Source: CAXBNB01 sp040151475 (GTDB taxonomy: Bacteria; Bacteroidota; Bacteroidia; Cytophagales; Cyclobacteriaceae). From it: a stretch of 64,000 nt of DNA. The position numbers and the translations under genes are program-made. Where the stretch lies: the NCBI RefSeq assembly GCF_040151475.1, contig NZ_JBDKWG010000132.1:117982-181981 (forward strand), written 5' to 3'. The notes under the pieces were generated by a model. That model did no database searches and was not told where the DNA came from. It was given only the letters and a program-made list of their open reading frames with translations. Positions 49,519 through 58,660 of this stretch are shown here, one piece after another (position 1 is the first letter of the stretch; each line of letters begins with the position of its first letter).

Positions 49519-49832
49519 ATAACTTCCTTATTGGTTAAAAACGTTAGTTACTTTCGCCTATGGGCGTAAATAAATTTTTAATCTTATTCAATCAATCCTA
49601 TTAAGACTACATCAGTATTCACCATCTCATAAAAATAACAACTATTTTCGGAGTTATTATTGGAGTAATAGGTTTTTGTACTGTATGGCTTGGGTAAGGA
49701 AGGTAGGATAATAGTAATATGCTGATATATGATTTGTAGTATTTGTTAAGTTATTAGCGAAGTAATTTCATATAAGTACAATTCGTAATAAATTGCTTTT
49801 CGTTATTTTTCTACGCTAAAAATTAATGAAGA
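49519..49832. other. AT-rich divergent intergenic region
   Basis: 314 bp between the divergent ATPase-nuclease and metallophosphoesterase genes. It contains the small palindromic stretch TTTCGCCTATGGGCGTAAA near 49552. I found no duplicated ssrA 3' end (an attachment-site copy) here by eye, and no gene. Confidence 0.6.
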
Positions 49833-51011
49833 ATGAATTTTGTAAAAAGAAGCATTGCTTTTGTTGCGGTATTGTGTATTGCCATATTTTTTGAATCAAA
49901 GGGACAGTCGCTGGAAATTGACCATGGCCCATACCTTCAGTACCCTACTACCAATGAAGTGACCATCGTGTGGACTACCACCAAAAAATCTATAGCGTGG
50001 GTAGAATTTTATGAAGAAGACGGAACTAATTTTTATCAGTCTGAGCGTTCGAAGGTATTTGCCTCAGAAGACGGCCTCAAGACCATTGGAAAAATTCATA
50101 AGGTAACCCTCGAAGGACTGAAACCTGCTACCAAATATGCCTACAGGGTGTATGCTCAGGAGGTAATAGCGCATAAGCAACGCAATTCTTTATTTGGTGA
50201 GGTGGTGGCTACCCGGGTGTATAAAAAAGAGCCGCTTTATTTTACCACTCTTGATCCCAATCAGAAAAGTACTTCATTTGTTTTGTTGACGGACATCCAC
50301 GAGCAGCCCGGTAAGGTGGGACGTTTGCTGGAAGATACTGATTTTGAGTCCACTGATTTTGTAATTATGGACGGTGATTTTATGAGTGATTTCAATGAAG
50401 AGAAAAATCTGTTTGCAGGTAGCATAGATACACTCACACAAATTTTTGCCAAAGAAAAGCCATTGTATATTGTGAGGGGTAACCATGAAACCCGTGGAGT
50501 GCTGGCACATACGATGAAGAATTATTTTCATTTCCCTAATGGAAAATATTACTACACTTTCACTTATGGAGATAGTTTTTTCATAGTGCTGGATAGCGGG
50601 GAAGACAAGGCTGATTCGGATATCGAGTACAGCGGGCTTGTTGATTTTGACAACTACAGGACGAAGGAAATGGCCTGGCTGGAAGAGGTGGTCAGTTCTC
50701 CAGAGTATAAAAATGCCAGGCACAAAATAGTGTTTTCGCATATTCCTCCTTACGGTGGAGGCAATTGGCATGGAGATGTAGAGATGCAAAATAAGTTTGT
50801 ACCCATATTGAATCAAGCCAATATCGACCTTATGATTTGTGGGCATACACATCGGTATTCGTATGTTCCTGCCAATACTTACACCAATGAATTTCCGATT
50901 TTGATTTGCAGCAATTCAGCTAAATCAAATGTGCAAATCGATGCTGATAAAATTACCGTGACTACTGTGGATGTTAATAAAAAGGTGCTATCTCAATTGG
51001 AGTTTGAATAA
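49833..51011 (+). CDS. Secreted metallophosphoesterase with purple-acid-phosphatase-like N-terminal domain
   Basis: 392 residues with a signal peptide (1-24). An FnIII-like domain (about 28-135) precedes the calcineurin-type catalytic domain (about 147-360). Metal motifs: D154-x-H156 (LLTDIHEQ), G-D at 181-182 (VIMDGDFMSD), GNHE at 216-219, a later His (VFSHIPPYGG) and GHTH. It hydrolyses phosphate mono- or diesters outside the inner membrane. It is unlinked in function to its neighbours as far as I can tell. Confidence 0.92.
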   Translation: MNFVKRSIAFVAVLCIAIFFESKGQSLEIDHGPYLQYPTTNEVTIVWTTTKKSIAWVEFYEEDGTNFYQSERSKVFASEDGLKTIGKIHKVTLEGLKPATKYAYRVYAQEVIAHKQRNSLFGEVVATRVYKKEPLYFTTLDPNQKSTSFVLLTDIHEQPGKVGRLLEDTDFESTDFVIMDGDFMSDFNEEKNLFAGSIDTLTQIFAKEKPLYIVRGNHETRGVLAHTMKNYFHFPNGKYYYTFTYGDSFFIVLDSGEDKADSDIEYSGLVDFDNYRTKEMAWLEEVVSSPEYKNARHKIVFSHIPPYGGGNWHGDVEMQNKFVPILNQANIDLMICGHTHRYSYVPANTYTNEFPILICSNSAKSNVQIDADKITVTTVDVNKKVLSQLEFE

Positions 51012-51024
51012 GAAAAACGAATAG

Positions 51025-51717
51025 TTAGTTCGACATTATTTTTTTGCCTTTGAAGTAAGTATATAGGTGGATGTTGAGCAAGATAAGGAGCAAGCCATAG
51101 ATACTGTCTTCAATCGGGATGCTTCCAATTCTGATTTGGAGGTTTTCCATGTCGTTGTACCAGACTATTGGTTCGCTGACCCATGATCCGGTAAGGATGC
51201 CATTGCTCATAAAGAAAAATGGCAGAATGATCAGATAGGCGAGATAGGCAAAGGACAGGTCTTTTTTTAGCGCAAAACACAACAAAAGATAGCCCGTAGT
51301 AGATAAAAAAGTAATACTGGTGTAGGCGTAGGAGGTATTTAATATGCCTACTATAAATAAATGGACGATCAGTATGACACTTATGTAGTAGTGGTAGAGG
51401 CTTAGGGGATTGTTTTTGATCAGGTATTTGAGGGAGAAATAGGTGAAAACGCAGGCATAAGGAATGCAAATGAAAAAGAGTACCTCTTCTAAAGGCAGAT
51501 TGGCAAAGTAAATGCCCGTGAGGTAGTCAGGGTTGAAACCCCAGACACCTGCCTTCGTGAAATAATAATCCCAGATCAGAAAAATGGCTGCTACTATGAT
51601 GTTTGCCGGAAAAAAATACTTCCATTCTTTGTAAAAAGGCTGTTTGGGGTAGAAACTCGCTATAAAAGGAATGAGGATGCATCCCAAATCAATCAGTAAA
51701 TAGGTGAGTGATTTCAT
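51025..51717 (-). CDS. crtY: Lycopene beta-cyclase, CrtYcd type
   Basis: 230 residues from the ATG at 51717, which overlaps the crtZ stop by 4 bp; a longer frame from 51759 lies inside crtZ and is unlikely. It contains six or seven membrane helices and duplicated halves with the conserved F-N-P-D-Y-x-x-G-I-Y and LPLEEVLFF text (GFNPDYLTGIYFANLPLEEV) and a degenerate second half (IPIEDSIYGLLLIL). This matches the fused CrtYc-CrtYd heterotype of Bacteroidota and archaea. It converts lycopene to beta-carotene. It is the last gene of the carotenoid operon. Confidence 0.9.
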   Translation of the reverse strand: MKSLTYLLIDLGCILIPFIASFYPKQPFYKEWKYFFPANIIVAAIFLIWDYYFTKAGVWGFNPDYLTGIYFANLPLEEVLFFICIPYACVFTYFSLKYLIKNNPLSLYHYYISVILIVHLFIVGILNTSYAYTSITFLSTTGYLLLCFALKKDLSFAYLAYLIILPFFFMSNGILTGSWVSEPIVWYNDMENLQIRIGSIPIEDSIYGLLLILLNIHLYTYFKGKKIMSN

Positions 51718-52163
51718 TTTTTGTGGTACTTCGCCGGGACATATAACATACCGAAGCATTCTCCATCTTCTTTTCCTAAGTGTTTGTGGTGCACTTTATG
51801 GGCTTTCCTTAAAGCAACCAGGTAGGGGATTTTGGTGTTTTTGAACCACTTGAAACGCTGATGAATCAACACGTCGTGTACCAGAAAATAGGATATACCA
51901 TAAAAAAGAATCCCCAAACCAAAAAAGAACAAGATATTAATGGAAGGAATGGTTCCAAAATAAAAAAGGAATATGCTTGGTGTCGCAAATATGACAAAGA
52001 ACCAGTCATTTTTTTCAAACGCAGACTGGTACTTTGGCTGGTGATGGTCTTTGTGCAGGTACCACAACAGGCCGTGCATGATAAACTTATGGGTACACCA
52101 GGTCACCGCTTCCATCACAAGGAAAGTAACTATTGTAGTGGCGATATAAAGCAAATAAAGCAT
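51714..52163 (-). CDS. crtZ: Beta-carotene hydroxylase
   Basis: 149 residues, fatty-acid-hydroxylase superfamily, four membrane helices. The di-iron histidine motifs are HKFIMHG, HKDHHQ, HDVLIHQRF and HKVHHKH. It hydroxylates the ionone rings of beta-carotene to give zeaxanthin. Its ATG shares one base with the stop of the upstream gene (TGATG) and its stop overlaps crtY, indicating translational coupling. Confidence 0.95.
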   Translation of the reverse strand: MLYLLYIATTIVTFLVMEAVTWCTHKFIMHGLLWYLHKDHHQPKYQSAFEKNDWFFVIFATPSIFLFYFGTIPSINILFFFGLGILFYGISYFLVHDVLIHQRFKWFKNTKIPYLVALRKAHKVHHKHLGKEDGECFGMLYVPAKYHKK

Positions 52164-52624
52164 CAGTTGATATTGTTTGTAGCTTTGGTTACATTTTTCA
52201 GGATCAGTTTCTGGTAGCTTTTCGGTAGTCCGGAGTTTTCGATGTGTTCTTTTATGTACCTGGAGTCCGAAACCATGTCATGATTATATCCAAGTATGCC
52301 GGGAACTTCGCTTTGTACCAGCAGCCTCACATATCTACCTTCTATTGAGCCGGGATTTTGTTGGATAAATGTTTCCAAATATTTTTTTCCCGTTTGAAAG
52401 TATTTCAGCTTACTGGTAGGTAATATACAGTATTGGGCTTTTTGCATGATGACGGAAGCCATATACGGCCATGCCTTATCGCAATTTATTTCTTCCAGCA
52501 AATCAATAAAGTGATCCAATTGCTCTTCAGTTTTTATATTATGATATTCTGTTCTTATAGATTCCATACCCGTACACTCGGGTGTGTTGAGTATAGCAGT
52601 AAGAAACAGAAGTAAGGTTTGCAT
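52163..52624 (-). CDS. Conserved protein of carotenoid cluster, function unknown
   Basis: 153 residues with a possible signal-like start (MQTLLLFLTAILNTPECTG). The body is helical: DHFIDLLEEINCDKAWPYMA, SVIMQKAQYCILPTSKLKYF and IQQNPGSIEGRYVRLLVQSE, resembling a TPR-like unit. Its tight linkage to crtZ (1-bp overlap) and placement after crtB suggest a carotenoid-related role; I recall similar small ORFs in other Bacteroidota carotenoid clusters but no function. Confidence 0.75.
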   Translation of the reverse strand: MQTLLLFLTAILNTPECTGMESIRTEYHNIKTEEQLDHFIDLLEEINCDKAWPYMASVIMQKAQYCILPTSKLKYFQTGKKYLETFIQQNPGSIEGRYVRLLVQSEVPGILGYNHDMVSDSRYIKEHIENSGLPKSYQKLILKNVTKATNNIN

Positions 52625-52740
52625 AACGAAACGGTCTGATACTGGTGAATATCAAAATTACCGATTTCATTTGATTCATCAATATTTCCATGTTTCAAAT
52701 TGCTTTTGTCTGTATATTCTGCTCTTTTTTATTGCTGTTA

Positions 52741-53580
52741 TTAGAGTAGATTTAGTTTATAGTTCACAAATGATCTTACCAAAAGCATCATTTTAGTAGG
52801 GTTGTTTATTCTTATTCTACTTGTTTTTATTTGTTCTATATTGGCCTTTGATATTTTATAAAGCAATTTTTTGTAATAAATGTATGCAGTATAAACTCCG
52901 AATTTTGCTACTATAGGCAATTGAACAATGCCTGAATAAGCTTCTTCAAAATCACGGACTATCTCAGTGATGATTTCTGTTTTCGTGTTTTCTTTTAGAG
53001 CCTTACCTTGTAAGTGGGGGAAGTATGACCTGTTGAGCAATTCTGAATCGTCTTTTAAATCTCTCAGAAAATTTACTTTTTGGAAAGCACTGCCAAGCTT
53101 CATCGCTGGTTTTTTCAATTTGATGTATTCCTCCTGATTGCCCTGTACAAATACCTTAAGGCACATAAGCCCCACCACATCTGCCGAGCCATAGATATAA
53201 GTTTCATATTCTAATTTGGTGTTGTAGCTTTCCTTGTGCAGGTCAGCTCTCATACTGGAAAGAAACGCCTGTATCAGTTCATTGTCTATGTTGTATTTAT
53301 GCACTACTTCCTGAAAGGCATTGAGGATGGGGTTTAGGCTTATTTTTCTGTTTAATGCATTTCTCAGGTCTGCTTCAAATTCATCCAGCAATAGCTCTTT
53401 GTCATAGTCATAAAAAGAATCTACTATTTCGTCTGTGAGGCGGACAAAGCCATATATCGAGTGAATATCTCCTTGTATTTTGGGAGAAAGCATTTTCACT
53501 GCAAGTGAGAATGAAGTGCTGTAAACCGAAGTTACCTTTTTACTACACTGCACGGACATTTGATCGAATAGAGCTTTCAT
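52741..53580 (-). CDS. crtB: Phytoene synthase
   Basis: 279 residues. Two Asp-rich motifs bind the diphosphates: RLTDEIVDSFYDYD (first) and KVNFLRDLKDDSELLNRSYF (second), and YGSADVVGLMCLKVF is the typical middle segment. It condenses two geranylgeranyl diphosphates into phytoene. Its start overlaps the crtI stop by 4 bp. A gap of 116 bp separates it from the next gene. Confidence 0.97.
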   Translation of the reverse strand: MKALFDQMSVQCSKKVTSVYSTSFSLAVKMLSPKIQGDIHSIYGFVRLTDEIVDSFYDYDKELLLDEFEADLRNALNRKISLNPILNAFQEVVHKYNIDNELIQAFLSSMRADLHKESYNTKLEYETYIYGSADVVGLMCLKVFVQGNQEEYIKLKKPAMKLGSAFQKVNFLRDLKDDSELLNRSYFPHLQGKALKENTKTEIITEIVRDFEEAYSGIVQLPIVAKFGVYTAYIYYKKLLYKISKANIEQIKTSRIRINNPTKMMLLVRSFVNYKLNLL

Positions 53581-55046
53581 AATGTATTTTCTTTAATGAC
53601 AAGATCTGATACTAATTTTCCTGAAATGAGGGCAGGAGGAACTCCCGGACCCGGCACGGTGAGCTGGCCTGTGAAATATAGATTTTTAACTTTTTTGCTT
53701 TTGATCCCCGGCCTTAAGAAGGCAGTTTGCATCAAAGTGTTCGCCAGACCATAAGCATTTCCCTTGAAGGAATTGTAATCATCTTTGAAATCCTGAACGC
53801 AATATGATTTCTTAAATAAAATATCGTCCCTCAATTGTTGACCAGTTAGCTGCTCCAATCTGGTCAAAATGATGTTGAAGTATTTATCTCGAATGGCTTC
53901 TGTATCCTCAAGGTCAGGTGCTATTGGGATCAGAAAAGTTGCTGCTTCATGGTGCTCCGGGGCAATGTCCGGATCTGTTATGCTGGGAAAACTTGCGTAG
54001 AAAAGAGGAGCTTTTGGCCAACTTGGGTTGTCATAAATCTCTATGGCATGGTCGTCAAACGATGAGTCAAAAAACAACGTGTGGTGTAATACATTTTTCA
54101 GCTTTTTTGAAAAACCAACATAAAACAGCAAAGATGATGGAGCCATTGTTTTTTTGTTCCAGTAGCTGTCCGAATAAGATTGATAGCCGGAAGACAGTAA
54201 ACTTTCCGAATGTTTGTAGTCAGCTCCGGAAATAAGAATGTCAACTGGTTTGATTTCGTCATTTATCACAATACTTTCCACGTGTCCTTTTTTACTAACA
54301 TGGATGGCTGAAATAGGGCTGTTGTGGTGAAAGACTACTCCCAGCTCCTTAGCGAGTCGGACAATGCCGTCCACCACAGATTTCATTCCTCCTTTTGGAT
54401 ACCATGTACCCAATCCGAAATCGGCATGGTTCATAAAGCTATAAAATGACGGAGTGTTCGATGGTTTAGCTCCTAAAAATAGTACTGGGAATTCCAGAAT
54501 TTGACGGAGTTTTTCGTTTTTAAAATTTTTACTTACAACATCTCGAATAGTAAATACAAATTGCCTCAGTTCCAAAATGGTTTCTTTGGTGACCAGTTCC
54601 AGAGGACTGAGGCCTGGTTTATAGACCAAATCGTTTATGGCTATATCATAGTTTTTTTCCGCTTTTTTTAGAAATTGTAAGAGTTTTTGAGATGATCCGG
54701 ATTCAATAGATTCAAAAGTCTTTAGTATTTTATCAAGGGAACCATCAATATCTATAAAATCGTTTTCACCAAAATAGACCCGATACCCCGGATTCAATAA
54801 TTCTAATTGATAGTAGTCTGTAGTTTTTCTGCCAAGATCATTAAAAAAACGATCGAAAACATCTGGCATCCAATACCAGGTAGGCCCCATGTCAAACTTG
54901 AATTCTCCATTGACATATTGCTGGGCTCTGCCACCCAATTGCTTGTTTTTTTCGAATACTTCCACCTCGTATCCGCTATGTGCCAAATGGCAAGCTGCTG
55001 ATAGTGAAGAAAAACCGGAACCTATAATGCTTACCTTATGCTTCAT
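53577..55046 (-). CDS. crtI: Phytoene desaturase
   Basis: 489 residues from the ATG at 55046; an upstream TTG at 55058 falls in a palindrome and is unlikely. The FAD-binding Rossmann motif is VSIIGSGFSSLSAACHLAHS, then GYEVEVFEKNKQLGGRAQQY. The C-terminal carotenoid-dehydrogenase signature is LYFTGQLTVPGPGVPPALIS. It converts phytoene to lycopene. It is the first structural gene after the regulator, with a candidate operator just upstream. Confidence 0.97.
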   Translation of the reverse strand: MKHKVSIIGSGFSSLSAACHLAHSGYEVEVFEKNKQLGGRAQQYVNGEFKFDMGPTWYWMPDVFDRFFNDLGRKTTDYYQLELLNPGYRVYFGENDFIDIDGSLDKILKTFESIESGSSQKLLQFLKKAEKNYDIAINDLVYKPGLSPLELVTKETILELRQFVFTIRDVVSKNFKNEKLRQILEFPVLFLGAKPSNTPSFYSFMNHADFGLGTWYPKGGMKSVVDGIVRLAKELGVVFHHNSPISAIHVSKKGHVESIVINDEIKPVDILISGADYKHSESLLSSGYQSYSDSYWNKKTMAPSSLLFYVGFSKKLKNVLHHTLFFDSSFDDHAIEIYDNPSWPKAPLFYASFPSITDPDIAPEHHEAATFLIPIAPDLEDTEAIRDKYFNIILTRLEQLTGQQLRDDILFKKSYCVQDFKDDYNSFKGNAYGLANTLMQTAFLRPGIKSKKVKNLYFTGQLTVPGPGVPPALISGKLVSDLVIKENTL

Positions 55047-55049
55047 TTT

Positions 55050-55077
55050 GTTTAACAATTATACAATATAATTAAAC
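55050..55077. promoter_or_regulatory. Palindrome upstream of crtI, candidate regulator-binding site
   Basis: An imperfect inverted repeat, GTTTAACAATTATA paired with TATAATTAAAC across a short centre, ends 3 bp before the crtI ATG. GTTTAA/TTAAAC half-sites also appear in front of the regulator gene. Binding by the MerR-type regulator is a guess from position. Confidence 0.4.
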
Positions 55078-55113
55078 AATAAGCAAATTATGTTCTTTGA
55101 GCTACTTCTTTTG

Positions 55114-56010
55114 TTATTCGATGGCCTCTATCAAATGCATTGGATTATGGTGCAATACAACATTAGGAGGTAGCTTATCCGCTTCCAGATGTGCTGTATT
55201 GTTGCCGAGAATATGGAGACGTTCATTTCTTGTTGCAAGGATGGAATCATATAATTCTTCCAGGTAGGTCAGCGTATTATTTTTATTTGGTTCTACGGTG
55301 AAATAGCTGATAAATATGATGTGACTGAATACTTTTTGTATTTCGAGTAAATTTTCTATTGGTAAGCTCTCACCTAAATAGACTGATTGATGCCCTTTTG
55401 ATAAGAGCTCATAGTGAATATAAAGCAACCCAATATCATGTATTTCATTGTGTGGAAGGAATAGAATGTAAGTTTTGTTAGTTTTTTGGTTCTGACTTTT
55501 AACCTTTTCTATGTTTACCAGTATTTTTTGCTTGATCAGTGTAGATATAAAATGCTCGTGTGCAGGGAGAATCGTATTACTCGTCCAGAGTAAACCGATG
55601 TGTTTGAGTAGTTTTATGAAAAAAATATTAAAAATTTCCTGAAAACTATATTGAGTCAATAGTTGATAGTAAGTGTCGTCAAAAAGCTTCTGATCAAAAT
55701 TCAACATTGACAATTTAAAGGTATTAATTGTATGTAGGATGTCGCCATTGATGGTTGACAGTTCGTTTACTTTAGTGGATATTTCACTCTCTTTCAGTTT
55801 GGCAAGTTTGGAAATTTTATGGCCATTTTCTAATAAAAATGCTATGTTTAAAACTTTTTGAAGGCTTTTTAGATCATAAGTTCGAATGTTAGTGTCGGAT
55901 CTTTTGGGCTGGAACAGATTGTACCTCTTTTCCCAAATTCTAATGGTATGAGCTTTTACCCCGCTCAGGTTTTCCAGGTCTTTTATAGAGAAGGATGTTT
56001 TAATGCTCAT
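55114..56010 (-). CDS. CarH/LitR-like MerR-family regulator with B12-binding photosensor domain
   Basis: 298 residues. The MerR DNA-binding domain (about 6-75) has FSIKDLENLSGVKAHTIRIW and EKRYNLFQPKR. The helical cap (about 95-170) has W142-x9-E152-H153 (LWTSNTILPAHEHF), and the Rossmann part has E189-x-H191-x2-G194, the lower-ligand motif. Both motifs are those of CarH/LitR, which bind adenosylcobalamin, repress carotenoid genes in the dark and release DNA after light. It lies directly upstream of crtI on the same strand, the expected target. Possible autoregulation is suggested by an inverted repeat in its promoter. Confidence 0.9.
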   Translation of the reverse strand: MSIKTSFSIKDLENLSGVKAHTIRIWEKRYNLFQPKRSDTNIRTYDLKSLQKVLNIAFLLENGHKISKLAKLKESEISTKVNELSTINGDILHTINTFKLSMLNFDQKLFDDTYYQLLTQYSFQEIFNIFFIKLLKHIGLLWTSNTILPAHEHFISTLIKQKILVNIEKVKSQNQKTNKTYILFLPHNEIHDIGLLYIHYELLSKGHQSVYLGESLPIENLLEIQKVFSHIIFISYFTVEPNKNNTLTYLEELYDSILATRNERLHILGNNTAHLEADKLPPNVVLHHNPMHLIEAIE

Positions 56011-56018
56011 CTTTTTTT

Positions 56019-56046
56019 GTTAACTTATTTACTTTCAAAGTTAAAC
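56019..56046 (-). promoter_or_regulatory. Candidate promoter and operator of the CarH-like gene
   Basis: On the minus strand GTTTAACTT and AAGTTAAC form an inverted repeat (56038-56046 and 56019-56026). It overlaps a TAACTTTG box (56036-56043), the Bacteroidota -7 element, so a bound regulator would block transcription. No clear -33 TTTG was fixed. Confidence 0.4.
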
Positions 56047-56103
56047 AAAAATATGCTTGTATGTTTTGTCTAAAACTAATGACTAAACTTAGCAGTGCAA
56101 AAA

Positions 56104-56140
56104 AAAAAGAGAGAGTCACTTTGCGTAACTCTCTCTTTTT
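56104..56140 (-). terminator. Hairpin terminator after tRNA-Asp
   Basis: AGAGAGAGT (56108-56116) pairs with ACTCTCTCT (56128-56136), with A-run and T-run on the two sides, so it can act for either strand. It directly follows the tRNA 3' end on the minus strand. Confidence 0.8.
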
Positions 56141-56145
56141 CAATG

Positions 56146-56219
56146 CGGAACGGACGGGACTCGAACCCGCGACCTCCTGCGTGACAGGCAGGCATTCTAA
56201 CCAGCTGAACTACCGCTCC
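56146..56219 (-). tRNA. tRNA-Asp (GTC)
   Basis: 74 nt. Acceptor stem GGAGCGG pairs with CCGTTCC (one G-U), D-arm AGTTCAGCTGGTTAGAAT, anticodon loop CTGTCAC with anticodon GTC, and T-arm GCGGGTTCGAGTCCCGT. The 3' CCA is not encoded. Confidence 0.97.
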
Positions 56220-56461
56220 TTGGTTTGCCTTTCTTTAAAAGCGATGCAAAGCTAGTCTTAAAGATTTGATAATACAATACCTGTTTCTAATAATTGTTTG
56301 AATTATTTGCATGAAAAAAATATGCCCTTGAAAATCAGATTGTTCAGTAATAAAAAATATTTTAACAATCTTAATTTGATCTAAAAGCTCTATCAAATAA
56401 ACCTGTAGAGGTTGGTAGAGCCTTTAGATTTTACCATGGTTTTATGGCAGAAGTTGTCACT

Positions 56462-58360
56462 TTAAATTTTTTCTTTGTCCAGTATTTCAACATTTCTTAC
56501 CAGATTGATAAATTCCTGACGATAGCCTTCTTTGTCTTCTCCCTTGGCTCCCAGGGCAAGCGTAATTACATTTTGATAGGAAGCATTTTGTTTGAATTCG
56601 GAATCTCTAAGTAGCATGCCAAATTCTGCTACTGAAGCAGCATATCTGAAATTGTCAGAAGTTTTATTGATGTCGATGGTTTGGCTATCCAATGTATGAG
56701 TAATCAATTTACTGGCTGATTCATTCGGTTTTTTATACCGGAACTTTACCGTCAACAATTCATTTGAATGACTGTTTGGTGTTTCATTTTTATATTTTAA
56801 TGGATCGATGTTCCTGCTGAAAGCTGATTTGATTCCTTGCGGTATGATCTCATAAAGGGCTGTTACTGAGTGGCCAGCTCCTAACTCTCCGGCATCTTTT
56901 TTATCGTTGTTAAAATCTTCAGCATTTAGCTTTCTGTTTTCATAGCCAATCAGCCGGTAGGCCTGAACTTTATCAGGGTTAAATTCTACCTGAATTTTCA
57001 CATCTTTTGCGATGGTAAAAAGGGTAGCTTTCATTTCAGTGATAAATACTTTTCGGGCTTCATTGAGGTTATCAATGTAGTAGTAGTTGCCATTTCCAGC
57101 ATTGCTAATCTGCTCCATTCTACCATCTTTGTAGTTGCCCATACCAAAACCTGTAATAGTAAGGTAAATTCCTGATTGTCTTTTTTCTTCTATGAGTCGT
57201 ACCATCTCCGAAGTAGAGGATACTCCAACATTGAAATCTCCGTCAGTAGCGAGGATTACCCTATTGTTGCCATTTTCAACTATGTTTTCTTCAGCAATTT
57301 TATACGCAAGTTTTATTCCTTCACCACCGGCAGTAGGTCCTCCACTTTTCAGGTTGTCAAGTGCTGATATAATCACCTCTCTGTTGGAAGCAGGAGTAGG
57401 GGCAAGAACCAAACCGGCAGCACCGGCATAAGCCACTATAGCTATCTTGTCCTTGTGTCCCAATTGATTGACCAACATCTTTAGTGCTGACTTAAGCAAA
57501 GGCAACTTGTTTTGTGCGCTCATCGATCCCGATACATCAATCAGAAAGACAAGGTTTGACGGATCAGTATTTTCATAATCCAATTTTTTGCCCTGAAGTC
57601 CGATGTGTATCAGTTGATGTTTTGGATTCCAGGGAGCCTGAGCCACCTCTGTGGTGATGGAAAAAGGATGTTCTCCATCGGGGTTTGGGTAGTTATAGTT
57701 GAAATAGTTGATCATTTCTTCTATTCGTATCATATCTTTTAGAGGCATTTGTCTGGAATTGATGCTTCTTCTCATATTGCTGTATGATGCAGCGTCCACG
57801 TCAATGGAAAAAGTAGAAAGTGGAACATTTTTTGGGTTGTGAAAAATATTCTCCTGTATGAAATCATATTCTTCAGTATTGTGTGGAGGAGAAAAATAGG
57901 AGTCAGAAACCGTTATGTGTCTTGTAGCTTGTGATGACATCATCATTTCTGATTTTCCCGGATATTTTTTATCAGTTTTCGCTCTGGCAATACCTGGCTT
58001 TACGAGTACATTCTCCTGAACAATTTCAAACTCCATACTATCAATTTGCATCTCATATTTTAATGAAGTCATTTTTACCACTATATCGCTTGATTTCGAA
58101 TTGAATGCAACGATTTTTTCTTTGTAATTGACCACATTGAATATGAGTACAGCTTCATTTTGCAATGATGTGAGGAAGAATTTCCCGTCTTTTCCCGTTG
58201 TAGTACCGATGTTAGTGCCTTTCACTGCTATAGCTACATTGGCTAGAGGCTGATTGTTTTTGCCGTCCAAAACAATACCTGTGACACTTATTGAAGCATT
58301 ATGGTTGGCTTTAAACCCTGATAGTAAAACGATTAGTGCTATTCCGATTAACTTTTTCAT
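56462..58360 (-). CDS. YfbK-like von Willebrand factor A protein with N-terminal carboxypeptidase-like domain
   Basis: 632 residues with a signal sequence (1-20). A CarboxypepD_reg-like domain (about 25-95: GIVLDGKNNQPLANVAIAVK) is followed by the YfbK N-terminal region (FSIDVDAASYSNMRRSINSR, MIRIEEMINYFNYNYPNPDG). The VWA domain has its MIDAS start FLIDVSGSMSAQNKL and later ATDGDFNVGVSS. The C-terminal DUF3520 region ends with ALGAKGEDKEGYRQEFINLV. The family's role is unclear; it is probably cell-envelope associated, and in Bacteroidota commonly paired with sigma factors, not seen here. Confidence 0.93.
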   Translation of the reverse strand: MKKLIGIALIVLLSGFKANHNASISVTGIVLDGKNNQPLANVAIAVKGTNIGTTTGKDGKFFLTSLQNEAVLIFNVVNYKEKIVAFNSKSSDIVVKMTSLKYEMQIDSMEFEIVQENVLVKPGIARAKTDKKYPGKSEMMMSSQATRHITVSDSYFSPPHNTEEYDFIQENIFHNPKNVPLSTFSIDVDAASYSNMRRSINSRQMPLKDMIRIEEMINYFNYNYPNPDGEHPFSITTEVAQAPWNPKHQLIHIGLQGKKLDYENTDPSNLVFLIDVSGSMSAQNKLPLLKSALKMLVNQLGHKDKIAIVAYAGAAGLVLAPTPASNREVIISALDNLKSGGPTAGGEGIKLAYKIAEENIVENGNNRVILATDGDFNVGVSSTSEMVRLIEEKRQSGIYLTITGFGMGNYKDGRMEQISNAGNGNYYYIDNLNEARKVFITEMKATLFTIAKDVKIQVEFNPDKVQAYRLIGYENRKLNAEDFNNDKKDAGELGAGHSVTALYEIIPQGIKSAFSRNIDPLKYKNETPNSHSNELLTVKFRYKKPNESASKLITHTLDSQTIDINKTSDNFRYAASVAEFGMLLRDSEFKQNASYQNVITLALGAKGEDKEGYRQEFINLVRNVEILDKEKI

Positions 58361-58660
58361 TTCTTTAATTTTTTGTTATACAATGAAGAGATGCGGCAGA
58401 CTGTAAAATTCCATAAATATTTTTTTTATTTTTTTTCACGCTTAAGTTTGATACTTAAATAATTGTCTTAGAATCATTTTTTATACTTAAATTGAAATTT
58501 TCAATGAGATGAGAAAAAGGTTAATATCATTTTCATTGAAATAAATACCAGCTAGGAAATCAGATAAAGGCATTTGCAGCTTGAATAAGGCGTAATAAGA
58601 TTCCCTATTGCTTGTTTTTAAGAGTATTCAATATTTGAAGACTTATAAAAATTGTATGCC
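58361..58660. other. AT-rich divergent intergenic region
   Basis: About 300 bp between the divergent VWA and sensor-kinase genes, rich in A/T runs. No repeat, RNA gene or certain promoter was recognised. Confidence 0.5.

Noticed and set aside
46600..49832. Attachment-site copy of the ssrA 3' end bounding the island
   Set aside because: No second copy of the TCCCTGCGGCTCCA segment was found by eye up to 49832, and no integrase is present; integration at ssrA remains only a suggestion.
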